From: Pseudomonadota bacterium
GTDB lineage: Bacteria; Myxococcota_A; Polyangia; Polyangiales; Polyangiaceae
Direction: 5' to 3'
Assembly: GCA_023431345.1 (NCBI GenBank)
Contig: JAEYWK010000108.1
Coordinates: 1-58,277 of the forward strand
Length of the DNA stretch: 58,277 bases
Notes under the pieces: model-generated
Seen by the model: only the letters and a program-made list of their open reading frames with translations
Databases searched by the model: none
What the model was told of the DNA's origin: nothing
In this document: positions 45,551 through 53,289 of the stretch, in pieces
Position numbering within the stretch: the first letter of the stretch is position 1
How the letters are laid out: each line of letters opens with the position of its first letter
Made by a program: the position numbers and the translations under genes

Positions 45551-45563
45551 TATACCAAGCCCC
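45551..45563 (+). promoter_or_regulatory. Predicted leaderless promoter -10
   Basis: GCTATACC with TATACC at 45551-45556 lies seven bases before GTG 45564; a good -10 match and the reason for choosing that start. Confidence 0.45.
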
Positions 45564-47189
45564 GTGTTTCGGCAATTGTCCTTCGCACGCCCCGCGGGCT
45601 CGTCGGGCCTGGCGCTCCTCGGCGCCCTCGTGCTCGCGGCGAGCTGCGGCGCTTCCGGCTGTAAATGCGGCTCGGAGCCCAGCAGCGCGGTCTCGGGCTC
45701 ACCCTCCCTGCGGCTGTACGTGATGTCGAGTGTGGCAGGAGCGCTCGAGCCCTGCGGCTGCGTGAAAGACATGCAGGGCGGCGCCGACCACGCCGCGGCC
45801 TACATCGCGAGTCAAGCCAGCGCCGTACCGAACGCGCTCGTGGTCGGAGCGGGGCCGATGCTCTTCATGAACGCGCGCCCCGACCCCGCCCGTGACATGC
45901 AGGCTGGGTTCAAAGCGGAAGCCCTCGCCGACGCGTTCAAGACGCTCCGGCTGAGCGCGTGGGCGCCGGGAGCCAACGACTTTCTGCTCGGCGACCCCGC
46001 CCTCGGCAAGCTCGTGCAGCGCTCTGGAGCGACGCTGCTGGCCGCGAACCTGAAAGGCGCGCCGACCGAACGCAGCAAGGTGCTCGAGGTGTCGGGCATC
46101 AAGGTCGGCATCTTGGGCTTGAGCCGACCCGTGGTGATGGGTCAGGCGCCGCCCGGCGTGGAAGCCTCGGATCCGGTCGCGGCCGCGAAAGCGGGCCTCG
46201 CGGAGCTGGCGAGCGCGGGGGCGCAGATCGACGTGCTGCTGGCCGCGATGCCGCGCGGGGAAGCGCTGCGCTTGATCGAAGCCCAGCCCGGCTTCGAGGT
46301 CGCGATCGTCGGCAAGCCCTTCGACGAGGGCGAGACCAACGATCCGCCGCAATCACCGATGCTGATTGGCAAGACGCTCGTGGTCGAGACGCCGAACCAC
46401 CTGCAAGCGCTGGGCGTGGTCGATCTCTACGTGCGCGGTCAGTCGTTCGAGTTCGTCGACGGCAGCGGGCTGGAAGCGACCGAGCGCAAGCTCGAGATTG
46501 GCCGGCGTTTGCGCGAGATCAACGCCCGCCTCGAGCAAGGCGGCTCGAAGGCGGACCTGGCGGCGCTCGAGCAAGACAAGCGCGCGCTCGAGAGCGAGCT
46601 GAGCCAGCTGCCCCAAGCCAAGCCCCCCGCCCAGGGCAGCTATTTTCGCTTCCAGTCGATCGAGGTCACCGACAAGCTCGGCTCCGACCAGACCGTGTCG
46701 AAGCACATCGCCGAGTACTACCAGCGCGTGAACGCCCACAACAAAGAGGCGTTCAAGGATCTCAAGCCGCCGGCGCCCGGCCCCGGCGAAGCCAGCTACA
46801 TCGGCATCGAAGCGTGCACCCAATGCCACGAGGCCGAGCGAGCGGTGTGGAACTCGACGCGGCACTCCCAGGCGTACGCCACGCTGTCGAAGCAGAACAA
46901 GGAGTTCAACCTCGACTGCGTGAGCTGTCACGTCACCGGCTACAGCAAGCCGGGCGGCTCGACCGTGACGCACGTCGAAGGTCTGACGAACGTGCAGTGC
47001 GAGGTGTGCCACGGCCCTGGCTCCAAGCACGCGGCCGAGCCCCAGGCGAAGGGCTTGATGAAGATGCCCGACCAAGCCTTCTGCGCCACCGAGTGCCACC
47101 ACCCGCCGCACGTCCACCCGGGCTGGTCTGCGGCGGCGGCCTGGCCGAAGATCATCGCTCCGGGACACGGCTTGCCGGATGCGCCGTAG
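45564..47189 (+). CDS. Lipoprotein: metallophosphatase-like domain fused to cytochrome c554-type domain
   Basis: 541 residues from GTG 45564; starts at 45522 and 45534 are possible but would lengthen the signal. The lipobox LAASC puts Cys at about 28. Residues about 45-330 follow the UshA/5'-nucleotidase fold, but the first metal motif (D-x-H) reads SSVAG and the GNHE position reads GAND; an EPCGC pair is present instead. A coiled stretch precedes the C-terminal cytochrome part (about 410-535) with CTQCH (418), CVSCH (about 452), CEVCH (about 479), and CATECH (about 507, three residues between Cys). It should be a periplasm-facing, membrane-anchored haem protein; donor and acceptor unknown. 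Confidence 0.85.
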   Translation: MFRQLSFARPAGSSGLALLGALVLAASCGASGCKCGSEPSSAVSGSPSLRLYVMSSVAGALEPCGCVKDMQGGADHAAAYIASQASAVPNALVVGAGPMLFMNARPDPARDMQAGFKAEALADAFKTLRLSAWAPGANDFLLGDPALGKLVQRSGATLLAANLKGAPTERSKVLEVSGIKVGILGLSRPVVMGQAPPGVEASDPVAAAKAGLAELASAGAQIDVLLAAMPRGEALRLIEAQPGFEVAIVGKPFDEGETNDPPQSPMLIGKTLVVETPNHLQALGVVDLYVRGQSFEFVDGSGLEATERKLEIGRRLREINARLEQGGSKADLAALEQDKRALESELSQLPQAKPPAQGSYFRFQSIEVTDKLGSDQTVSKHIAEYYQRVNAHNKEAFKDLKPPAPGPGEASYIGIEACTQCHEAERAVWNSTRHSQAYATLSKQNKEFNLDCVSCHVTGYSKPGGSTVTHVEGLTNVQCEVCHGPGSKHAAEPQAKGLMKMPDQAFCATECHHPPHVHPGWSAAAAWPKIIAPGHGLPDAP

Positions 47190-47194
47190 AAGTC

Positions 47195-48685
47195 TCAGGG
47201 TGTCTTGGCGAAGGGTAGGATGGTCTTGAGGTCTTCGTCGTTGAAGCGGAGCATGCCGCCGACGAAGTAGTCACGCCGGGAGCTGCTCAGCAGATCTTCG
47301 ACGCCGCCGAGGAGCCAGAGGCGGTTGATGAACTCGTAGCCGAGCGAGATGCGCCAGCGTGGCAGCACGACCTCGCCGAAGCCGTACAGGTCTTGACGCA
47401 GCTCGAAGCGATCGTCGAACAGCGACACGTCGAGACCCAAGCCGCCCGTCGACTCTTTGATGCCGAAGCGGCCCGTGAAGGGGCCGAAGCTCTGCGCGAA
47501 CTGCAGCGAGAAGCGCAGCGAGTTCGTGGTCACGGTGCGCACTTCACGGTAGTGCGGGGGATCGTTGGGGTTCGTCGTGTCGACGTCGATTTGCTCGAAG
47601 CGGGTGAGGCCCTTCGGATCGTTGACGATCTCGAGCATGTAATATTTGTCTTCGCGCGGCTGCAGCCGAATCTCGACATAGCTCTTCACCGTGCTGGCCA
47701 AGAACTGATAATCGGTGCGCAGGCTGACGATGGTCTGGAGCCGCGAGAGCCCACCGAGGAAATCAGCCGCGTTCTCGACCGCGCCTTCGACCTCGTTGAT
47801 CAGCTTTTCGTCCTTGGTCAGGCGCCCCAGGGTGCCCTCGCCTCGATCGAGCCGCGCCGTGACGTTGTCGACGTTTTTCAGCGCGCTTTCGAGGTTCTGG
47901 CTGGCGCGGTCCACGCGCTCGACGATCTTGCGCACCTCGCCCGCATCGCCGCCGTTGCCGGTCGGGTCCTTCGACATCAGCTGCCGCACCTCGCGCGTGG
48001 TTTCACGCACGTTCTCGAGGATGGCTTGGATCTCGGGCGCGCTGCGCGACGAGATTTGCTGGGTGTTGACGACGATCTCGTGGATCGCGGCGCGGTTTTC
48101 ACGAACGGTCTCGTTCAGCGCCTCGGTCACCGCCGCGAGGTTGCGCAGCGTCGTTTGAATGTCGGCCTTGCCTTGCTCGGTGCCGACCGACGCGGCGAGC
48201 GCCTGCGTGACCTCCTTCACGTCTTTGGCGATGTCGGACATCTGCCGCATCAAGTCGTCGGGCGTCTGCGCTTCGGTGACGACCTTGATCTCGTCGCCCT
48301 CCGCGAGCTTTCGTCGCCCCTCGGTGCCGGGCGCGAGCTTGAGCTGGAACTCACCGAGCAAGCTGGCCGCGACCTTCGACGCCGCCGCGTCCTCGTAGAG
48401 CGGCACCTCTTTGTTGACCAAGATGTCGATGCGCGCCTGGTCGTGCTCGAGCTTGATGCTCTTGACTCGACCGACCGGGATACCGGCGATGCGCACCTGC
48501 GACATCTTGGCGATGCCGCTCGCGTCCTTCATGCGCGTGAAGACGACGTAGCCGCCGTCACCCTCGCCCGACTTGGTCACGTAGCGAAAGATGAACGTCC
48601 CGGCCCCCACCATCACGATCGCGAAGGCGCCGACCTTTGCTGCGGTGGTGATGCGGAAAGCCAACGCCGCGAGCGTAGTAGTCAT
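47195..48685 (-). CDS. MCE/MlaD-family lipid-transport protein with C-terminal barrel-like domain
   Basis: 496 residues from ATG 48685. A membrane helix (about 13-36) is followed by the MCE domain (about 44-120; VRIAGIPVGRVKSIKLE, GEFQLKLAPG). A long helical/coiled region (about 125-310) is next. The last 170 residues alternate polar and aromatic strands (SYVEIRLQPREDKYYMLEIVND, then several strands ending GMLRFNDEDL), which looks like an outer-membrane beta-barrel or barrel-like sheet. MCE proteins carry phospholipids between membranes. The MlaE/MlaF permease and ATPase are not adjacent. Confidence 0.88.
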   Translation of the reverse strand: MTTTLAALAFRITTAAKVGAFAIVMVGAGTFIFRYVTKSGEGDGGYVVFTRMKDASGIAKMSQVRIAGIPVGRVKSIKLEHDQARIDILVNKEVPLYEDAAASKVAASLLGEFQLKLAPGTEGRRKLAEGDEIKVVTEAQTPDDLMRQMSDIAKDVKEVTQALAASVGTEQGKADIQTTLRNLAAVTEALNETVRENRAAIHEIVVNTQQISSRSAPEIQAILENVRETTREVRQLMSKDPTGNGGDAGEVRKIVERVDRASQNLESALKNVDNVTARLDRGEGTLGRLTKDEKLINEVEGAVENAADFLGGLSRLQTIVSLRTDYQFLASTVKSYVEIRLQPREDKYYMLEIVNDPKGLTRFEQIDVDTTNPNDPPHYREVRTVTTNSLRFSLQFAQSFGPFTGRFGIKESTGGLGLDVSLFDDRFELRQDLYGFGEVVLPRWRISLGYEFINRLWLLGGVEDLLSSSRRDYFVGGMLRFNDEDLKTILPFAKTP

Positions 48686-48750
48686 GCCCTGACAGAGCAA
48701 CGGCTCCGGGCTGGCGCGGCGCTGCCCCGGGGCCCCAGGCCGGTGAAACG

Positions 48751-48765
48751 TGCTACAAAATCGCC
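48751..48765 (+). promoter_or_regulatory. Extended -10 promoter candidate, leaderless
   Basis: TGCTACAAA: TG one base before TACAAA (48754-48759), six bases before ATG 48766. No clear -35, as expected for an extended -10. Confidence 0.45.
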
Positions 48766-50004
48766 ATGGCCCGCGCGAGCGCTCCTCGAGACGTAGCGCC
48801 TCGCGCGGCGCTGCTCGGCTGCATGCTGCTCGGCTGCAGCGCAACGACGCCCCACACCCCGCCTGCCGCGGCGCGCACGCTCGGCACGCCCCGCGTCGTG
48901 AGCGAGGGCGGCGAGCTGTTTGCGTTTCCCGAGGTCGCCGCCTCACCCGACGCGCTCGACGCGGTGCCCGACGCGCTCGCCCCGCTCTACGCGCGGTGCC
49001 GACAGGGTGACGCGGCGCTGGCGCGGGTCGCTGAGCGCTTCGCGCGCCGCCAGAGTCAGGGCGACGCCGCCCTCGACGTCGCCGAGATCGGCTTCGCGCT
49101 GCGGGCGGAGGGCTCACCCTACGTTTGGCCGCGCGCCTGGACGCTCGAGGGCGTCGACGTCGCGAGCCCCGCCGCGGCGGAGCGAATGCAACATTGGCTC
49201 GACAGCTTTGGCGACGGCGGCGAACGGCGCTGCGGGCTCGCCCTGGTAGAAGACGGCGCCCGGCCGGTGCTAGCGGCCGTGGCCGTCGATGCGCTGGCTG
49301 ATCTCGCTCCGCTCCGCCTGCGAGAACGCGCCGGGGCGTGGATAGAGGTCGACGCGCGCGTGCTCGTGCCTACCGCCGCGGCGAAATACCTGGTGCTCGG
49401 CCCGAGCGGCTCGCCGTACGCGGTGCCGACGAGCTTCGACGGCCAGCGCGCGCGCGCGCGCTTCCGCGCGGACCGACCAGGTGCTTTCCTGGTGCAGCTG
49501 CTGGCCGACGTGGCGGGCGGGCCGCGCCCCGTGCTTGAGGCGACTCTCTACGCCGGAGTCGAGCCGCCCACCTCGTTCTTCAGCGAGCCGGCGCCCGGCG
49601 AGCTACCCCTGGGCGATGGCGCCGATGACCCCGAGCGCGCGCTGCTAGCCATGCTCAACCAAGCGCGCGCCTCCGAGCAGAGCCCGCCGCTCGAGCGTGA
49701 CCCCACGCTCGACGCGGTCGCACAGCGGCACGCCGAGGCCATGCGCGCCCTACGCCGCGTGGCGCACGACGCCGGCAACGGCAACCCGCGCGCGCGAATC
49801 AGCGCCGCGTTGCCGAGCGCGCTCGGGACCGGCGAAAACGTCGCCCACGCGCTCGATGCTCGCCGCGCTCATCGGGCGCTTTGGGCGAGCCCGTCCCACC
49901 GCGAGAACCTGCTTCAGCCGCGCTTCGATAAGGTCGGGATTGGGGTGGCGGTCGACCCGGACGGCTCGATTTGGGTGTGTGAGGTTTTCGCCGACGTCCC
50001 CTGA
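48766..50004 (+). CDS. CAP-domain (SCP/PR1-like) lipoprotein
   Basis: 412 residues from ATG 48766. The signal peptide ends in a lipobox (MLLGC, Cys about 25). Residues about 35-265 are an unrecognised alpha/beta region with an Ig-like beta part. The C-terminal 130 residues are a CAP domain: LLAMLNQARAS, AVAQRHAEAM, GENVAHAL, SPSHRENLL and VGIGVAVDPDGSIWVCEVF. CAP domains in bacteria occur in secreted and surface proteins with varied binding roles. The gene is divergent from the MCE gene, 80 bases apart. Confidence 0.88.
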   Translation: MARASAPRDVAPRAALLGCMLLGCSATTPHTPPAAARTLGTPRVVSEGGELFAFPEVAASPDALDAVPDALAPLYARCRQGDAALARVAERFARRQSQGDAALDVAEIGFALRAEGSPYVWPRAWTLEGVDVASPAAAERMQHWLDSFGDGGERRCGLALVEDGARPVLAAVAVDALADLAPLRLRERAGAWIEVDARVLVPTAAAKYLVLGPSGSPYAVPTSFDGQRARARFRADRPGAFLVQLLADVAGGPRPVLEATLYAGVEPPTSFFSEPAPGELPLGDGADDPERALLAMLNQARASEQSPPLERDPTLDAVAQRHAEAMRALRRVAHDAGNGNPRARISAALPSALGTGENVAHALDARRAHRALWASPSHRENLLQPRFDKVGIGVAVDPDGSIWVCEVFADVP

Positions 50005-50081
50005 CCCGCCAAGGCCGCCTCCCTGACCCGCCGGCCGGCGCTGCGCTGGAAAACGCGCTTCTAATGGCGAGACCGGCAGGC

Positions 50082-50095
50082 TACTTTCCGTAGTC
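50082..50095 (+). promoter_or_regulatory. Candidate promoter -10 for ompA-like gene
   Basis: GGCTACTTT with TACTTT at 50082-50087, eight bases before GTG 50096. Confidence 0.3.
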
Positions 50096-51844
50096 GTGCT
50101 GTCTCAAAGGGACATGAATCCGCGACGTCGTGGTCATTCTGCCATCGCCCGCGGGGCGCGCTCCCTGGTGGCGCTAGCCCTGGGCGCCTCAGCGTGGTTG
50201 AGCGCGGGCGAGGCCAACGCGCAGGCCAGCTACTTCCAACTCGATCGTGCGCAGCTCTCGGGCGCGCCGGACGACGGGTTCATGGTGTGGCGTCCCGTCG
50301 GCTCGCAGGAAAACCGCTTCTTCGTGAACGGGGCGCTGGGCTATTCGCACAACCCGCTCCGCAACGAAACGGTGACCTCCAATCCGGTCGTCGAGCGGCA
50401 CATCGACAACCCGGTCCAAGGTCAATTCATCACTTACCTGTCGGGCGGCGCGCAGATGCTGAAGCGCCTGACGTTTGGTCTGACGTTGCCCGTCAACCTG
50501 CTCACGATCTACGGCGACGATCCGCAGGCGCAGAACGTCGGCGGCGGCGGCATCGGAGACACGCCCGTCTCCGTCGGCGATCTGCGCCTCGACGTGCGCG
50601 TGAAGACTTGGGAAACCGACAACGAGTGGCTGAAGTTCGGCGTCGGCGCGGCGCTGTTCGCGCCCACCGGCAGCCGCAACGGCTTCAGCAGCGACGGCTA
50701 CACGAGCGGCTCGCTCTACGTGGCGAGCGAGCTCGATTTCGACAAGTTCTTCCTCAGCGGCAACATCGGGCCCCACTTCCGCCCGAACGGCAGCATCGGC
50801 GGCTCCGAGGGCGATCTCTACCTGGGCTCTGACTTGCGCTGGGCGTTCGGCGCTTACCTGCCGCTGCGCGAAGGTAAAGTCCGCCTCGGCGGCGAGCTGT
50901 GGGGAACTACTGGCATGTCGTCGGTGAACGACGACAGCAAGTTCTTCGACGGTGACAACACCACGCTCGAGTGGCTCGCCCAAGGTCGCTTCACGATCGA
51001 TCCACGCGATCGCGTCTACGTGAACGTGGGCGCGGGCACTCGCCTCAGCACCGGCTACGGCGCCACCGACTTCCGCATCCTCGGCTCCATCGGCACGTAC
51101 ATGCCGCTGATGGACTTCAAGGCCAAGTCGCCGCCGCGCAAGGTGAGGATCACGCCCGACGTCGATGACTACGATCGTGACACCGACGGTGACGGGTATC
51201 CCGACTCGGTCGACGCATGTCCGACCGAGAAGGAAGACGGCAAGCCGCCGCAAGAGACCGACGGCTGCCCCGGAGGCTCCGACCGCGACCGCGACGGCAT
51301 CCCCGACGTCGACGATCAGTGCCCGGACAAGGCCGAAGACAAAGACGGCATTCAAGACGAGGACGGCTGCCCCGAGGACGACGCGGACGGCGACGGCATC
51401 CCCGACGTCCAAGACAAGTGCCCGACGGAGCCCGGCAAGCGCTCGGCGATCGCAGAAAAGTTCGGCTGCCCGAGCTTGATCGAGATGGGCAGTGACGGCA
51501 GCGTGCAGTTGCTCAAGCCGATCGAGTTCGAGACGGGTCGCGCTGCCATCAAACCCGTCAGCTTCCCGATCCTCGACGAGGTGCTGGATCTGATGAAGGG
51601 CCGTCCGTCGATGCGCATCGGCGTGTACGGTCACACCGACAGCAAGGGCACGGCCGCCCTCAACCTGCGCCTGAGCAAAGAGCGCGCGGCGGCGGTGCGT
51701 CAGTACCTCGAAGGCAAGGGCATCGCTTCCAGCCGGCTCGAGTCGGAGGGCTTCGGCCAAACCAAGCCCGTCGCGCCCAACGAGACGGACGAAGGACGCG
51801 CGAAGAACCGGCGCGTCGAGTTCAAGATCCTGGGCGGCGACTGA
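50096..51844 (+). CDS. OmpA-family outer-membrane protein with type-3 thrombospondin repeats
   Basis: 582 residues from GTG 50096 (ATG 50114 is an alternative). A long signal peptide ends about residue 42 (EANAQA). Residues about 45-345 are beta-rich with aromatic girdle residues, a likely barrel. Calcium-binding thrombospondin type-3 repeats (about 355-445; DTDGDGYPD, DRDGIPDVDDQCPD, DGDGIPDVQDKCP) link it to a C-terminal OmpA peptidoglycan-binding domain (about 465-580; GHTDSKG, LSKERA, NRRVEF). It should tether the outer membrane to the wall. Confidence 0.93.
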   Translation: MLSQRDMNPRRRGHSAIARGARSLVALALGASAWLSAGEANAQASYFQLDRAQLSGAPDDGFMVWRPVGSQENRFFVNGALGYSHNPLRNETVTSNPVVERHIDNPVQGQFITYLSGGAQMLKRLTFGLTLPVNLLTIYGDDPQAQNVGGGGIGDTPVSVGDLRLDVRVKTWETDNEWLKFGVGAALFAPTGSRNGFSSDGYTSGSLYVASELDFDKFFLSGNIGPHFRPNGSIGGSEGDLYLGSDLRWAFGAYLPLREGKVRLGGELWGTTGMSSVNDDSKFFDGDNTTLEWLAQGRFTIDPRDRVYVNVGAGTRLSTGYGATDFRILGSIGTYMPLMDFKAKSPPRKVRITPDVDDYDRDTDGDGYPDSVDACPTEKEDGKPPQETDGCPGGSDRDRDGIPDVDDQCPDKAEDKDGIQDEDGCPEDDADGDGIPDVQDKCPTEPGKRSAIAEKFGCPSLIEMGSDGSVQLLKPIEFETGRAAIKPVSFPILDEVLDLMKGRPSMRIGVYGHTDSKGTAALNLRLSKERAAAVRQYLEGKGIASSRLESEGFGQTKPVAPNETDEGRAKNRRVEFKILGGD

Positions 51845-52044
51845 CCGTCGTTCGGCTCCTCGCCTTCCGAGAATTTTTAACAGGGAGGCGGGGAGGCGGG
51901 GACCTCAGAGGGGGGCGAGAATTTTTGGGGGCGCGCGCTTCGCGCCGGGGCCGCGAGGGGCGGTGAACAAAACGCGAAGAGCGCGGGGGCCATGCTGCCG
52001 CCGCGCTCGATTCACGCACACGCTGGTGCTCCTGACGGAGCCGC
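51845..52044. other. 200-base intergenic region, G-rich with repeated CGAGAATTTTT
   Basis: No gene seen. The 11-mer CGAGAATTTTT occurs at 51868-51878 and 51916-51926. The first follows a weak stem (TTCGG/CCGAGAA) and could terminate ompA. Between them is a G-rich stretch (GGGAGGCGGGGAGGCGGGG) with quadruplex potential. A GGCGCG/CGCGCC hairpin lies near 51930-51948. Confidence 0.5.
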
Positions 52045-52212
52045 TTACTTGCTGTGAGGAGGCATCTTGACCTCCTTGAAGATGACGTGCTCGCGCTTGA
52101 CCGGATCGTACTTCTTCAGCTCGAGCTTGTTCGTCTGCGTGCGCTTGTTCTTCGTGGTGTAGTAGGTGAAACCCGTACCGGCCGAAGAAACGAGGCGGAT
52201 GTTCTCTCGCAT
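52045..52212 (-). CDS. rpmG: 50S ribosomal protein bL33
   Basis: 55 residues, the standard size. The reading begins MRENIRLVSSAGTGFTYYTT and ends KEVKMPPHSK, with the basic middle KKYDPVKREHV typical of bL33. It lacks the four zinc-binding Cys of the C+ form. It binds near the ribosomal E site. Transcribed away from rpmH with a 174-base gap carrying both promoters. Confidence 0.95.
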   Translation of the reverse strand: MRENIRLVSSAGTGFTYYTTKNKRTQTNKLELKKYDPVKREHVIFKEVKMPPHSK

Positions 52213-52223
52213 GGGAGGCGGGG

Positions 52224-52250
52224 ATTAACACGCGGCCAGGGGTCGATCAA
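52224..52250 (-). promoter_or_regulatory. Predicted rpmG promoter
   Basis: On the minus strand TTGATC (52250-52245) and GTTAAT (52229-52224) are 15 bases apart. The -10 is 11 bases from the rpmG ATG, so the leader would be only a few bases. Confidence 0.45.
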
Positions 52251-52281
52251 GCCCGATCCCTCCGAAAAAAACCACCGGGAC

Positions 52282-52309
52282 TTGACTACCCCCCCGATGG
52301 ATGGCTAAT
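52282..52309 (+). promoter_or_regulatory. Predicted rpmH operon promoter
   Basis: TTGACT (52282-52287), 16 bases, GCTAAT (52304-52309): the best sigma-70-type match in the window. It leaves a leader of about 70 bases before rpmH. Confidence 0.6.
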
Positions 52310-52386
52310 TCCGCGCCGGCTCGCCAGACCGGGGGCATTCGCCACCACTTCTGTAGCAGCCCAGCCACTTCTACTGAGTCAGTCCC

Positions 52387-52536
52387 ATGAAGCGCACGTA
52401 TCAGCCCCACAATGTCAGCCGCATCCGCACTCACGGCTTCCGTAAGCGCAACAGCACCAAGGGCGGCCAGAACGTGCTGAAGAACCGTCGTCGTAAGGGC
52501 CGCTGGCGCCTGACGGTCTCCACGTACCAGAAGTAA
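52387..52536 (+). CDS. rpmH: 50S ribosomal protein bL34
   Basis: 49 residues, reading MKRTYQPHNVSRIRTHGF and ending TVSTYQK, the canonical bL34. First gene of rpmH-rnpA-yidD-yidC-jag. Its TAA is directly followed by the GTG of rnpA. Confidence 0.98.
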   Translation: MKRTYQPHNVSRIRTHGFRKRNSTKGGQNVLKNRRRKGRWRLTVSTYQK

Positions 52537-52914
52537 GTGGATACCGCCGCTCGGTCCGGCACACGCGCTCCTTCCCGCGCGAACCGCGTCCGAAAGCGTG
52601 CCGAATATCTCGAGGTGCAATCAGGCGGTCTGCGCATCAGCGGAGACTGCCTGGTCTTCGTGGTGCTGCGGCGCCCCGTGGGTAACCCCGTGCGCCTGGG
52701 CATCACCGCGTCCCGCAAGATCGGCGGCGCGGTGCAGCGAAGTCGCGCGCGCCGCCTGATTCGCGAGGGCTTTCGCGCAGTTTTCAGCGAGCTCCCCGAA
52801 GCGCTCGACATCGTCGTCATCGTGCGGCGCCCGCTCGGCGAGCGGAAAGCCGAGACCATCGTCGCCGAGTGGCAGCGCGCGCTCCCCCGCCTCCGCCGCG
52901 CCGCTGCGGGCTGA
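52537..52914 (+). CDS. rnpA: Ribonuclease P protein component
   Basis: 125 residues from GTG 52537, adjacent to the rpmH stop. The RNA-binding signature is KIGGAVQRSRARRLIREG, with RLGITASRK before it. It is the protein cofactor of RNase P, which trims tRNA 5' ends. Order and spacing are as in most bacteria. Confidence 0.95.
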   Translation: MDTAARSGTRAPSRANRVRKRAEYLEVQSGGLRISGDCLVFVVLRRPVGNPVRLGITASRKIGGAVQRSRARRLIREGFRAVFSELPEALDIVVIVRRPLGERKAETIVAEWQRALPRLRRAAAG

Positions 52915-52953
52915 TCCAGGCTAGGCTTAAGCGCCGATGGCCTGCGGAGCCGC

Positions 52954-53169
52954 ATGATCGCGCGATTTTTGATGCTGCTCATCCGCGTCTACCAGCGGCT
53001 GATTTCGCCGCTGATAGGGCCCGTGTGTCGCTTCGAACCGTCGTGCTCGCGCTACGGTCACGAGTGCCTACGGCGGCACGGCGCCGCCAAGGGCACGTAC
53101 TTGACCGTCCGCCGGATTCTACGCTGCCACCCATTCCACCCTGGCGGTTACGATCCCCCGCCGCCATGA
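52954..53169 (+). CDS. yidD: Membrane protein insertion efficiency factor YidD
   Basis: 71 residues from ATG 52954. Amphipathic N-terminal helix (MLLIRVYQRLISPLIGP), then CRFEPSCSRYGHECLRRHG and RRILRCHPFHPGGYD, the family hallmark with three conserved Cys. It assists YidC-dependent insertion of membrane proteins. Confidence 0.96.
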   Translation: MIARFLMLLIRVYQRLISPLIGPVCRFEPSCSRYGHECLRRHGAAKGTYLTVRRILRCHPFHPGGYDPPPP

Positions 53170-53289
53170 AGCTTTTCCCTCATTTCCGAATGTGACCTTT
53201 GGACGGGCGCCGTGCTAGGACGCCTTCACGCACCTCGCGCCCGGGCGAATTAGTTCGCGAAGCGGGTTTCCTCGAAGAAAACGTAGCTC

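Noticed and set aside
51845..52044. tRNA next to rpmG
   Set aside because: No cloverleaf, anticodon arm or T-loop sequence could be found in the gap.
52213..52386. Replication origin upstream of rpmH
   Set aside because: No cluster of DnaA boxes or AT-rich unwinding region was seen; only two promoters.
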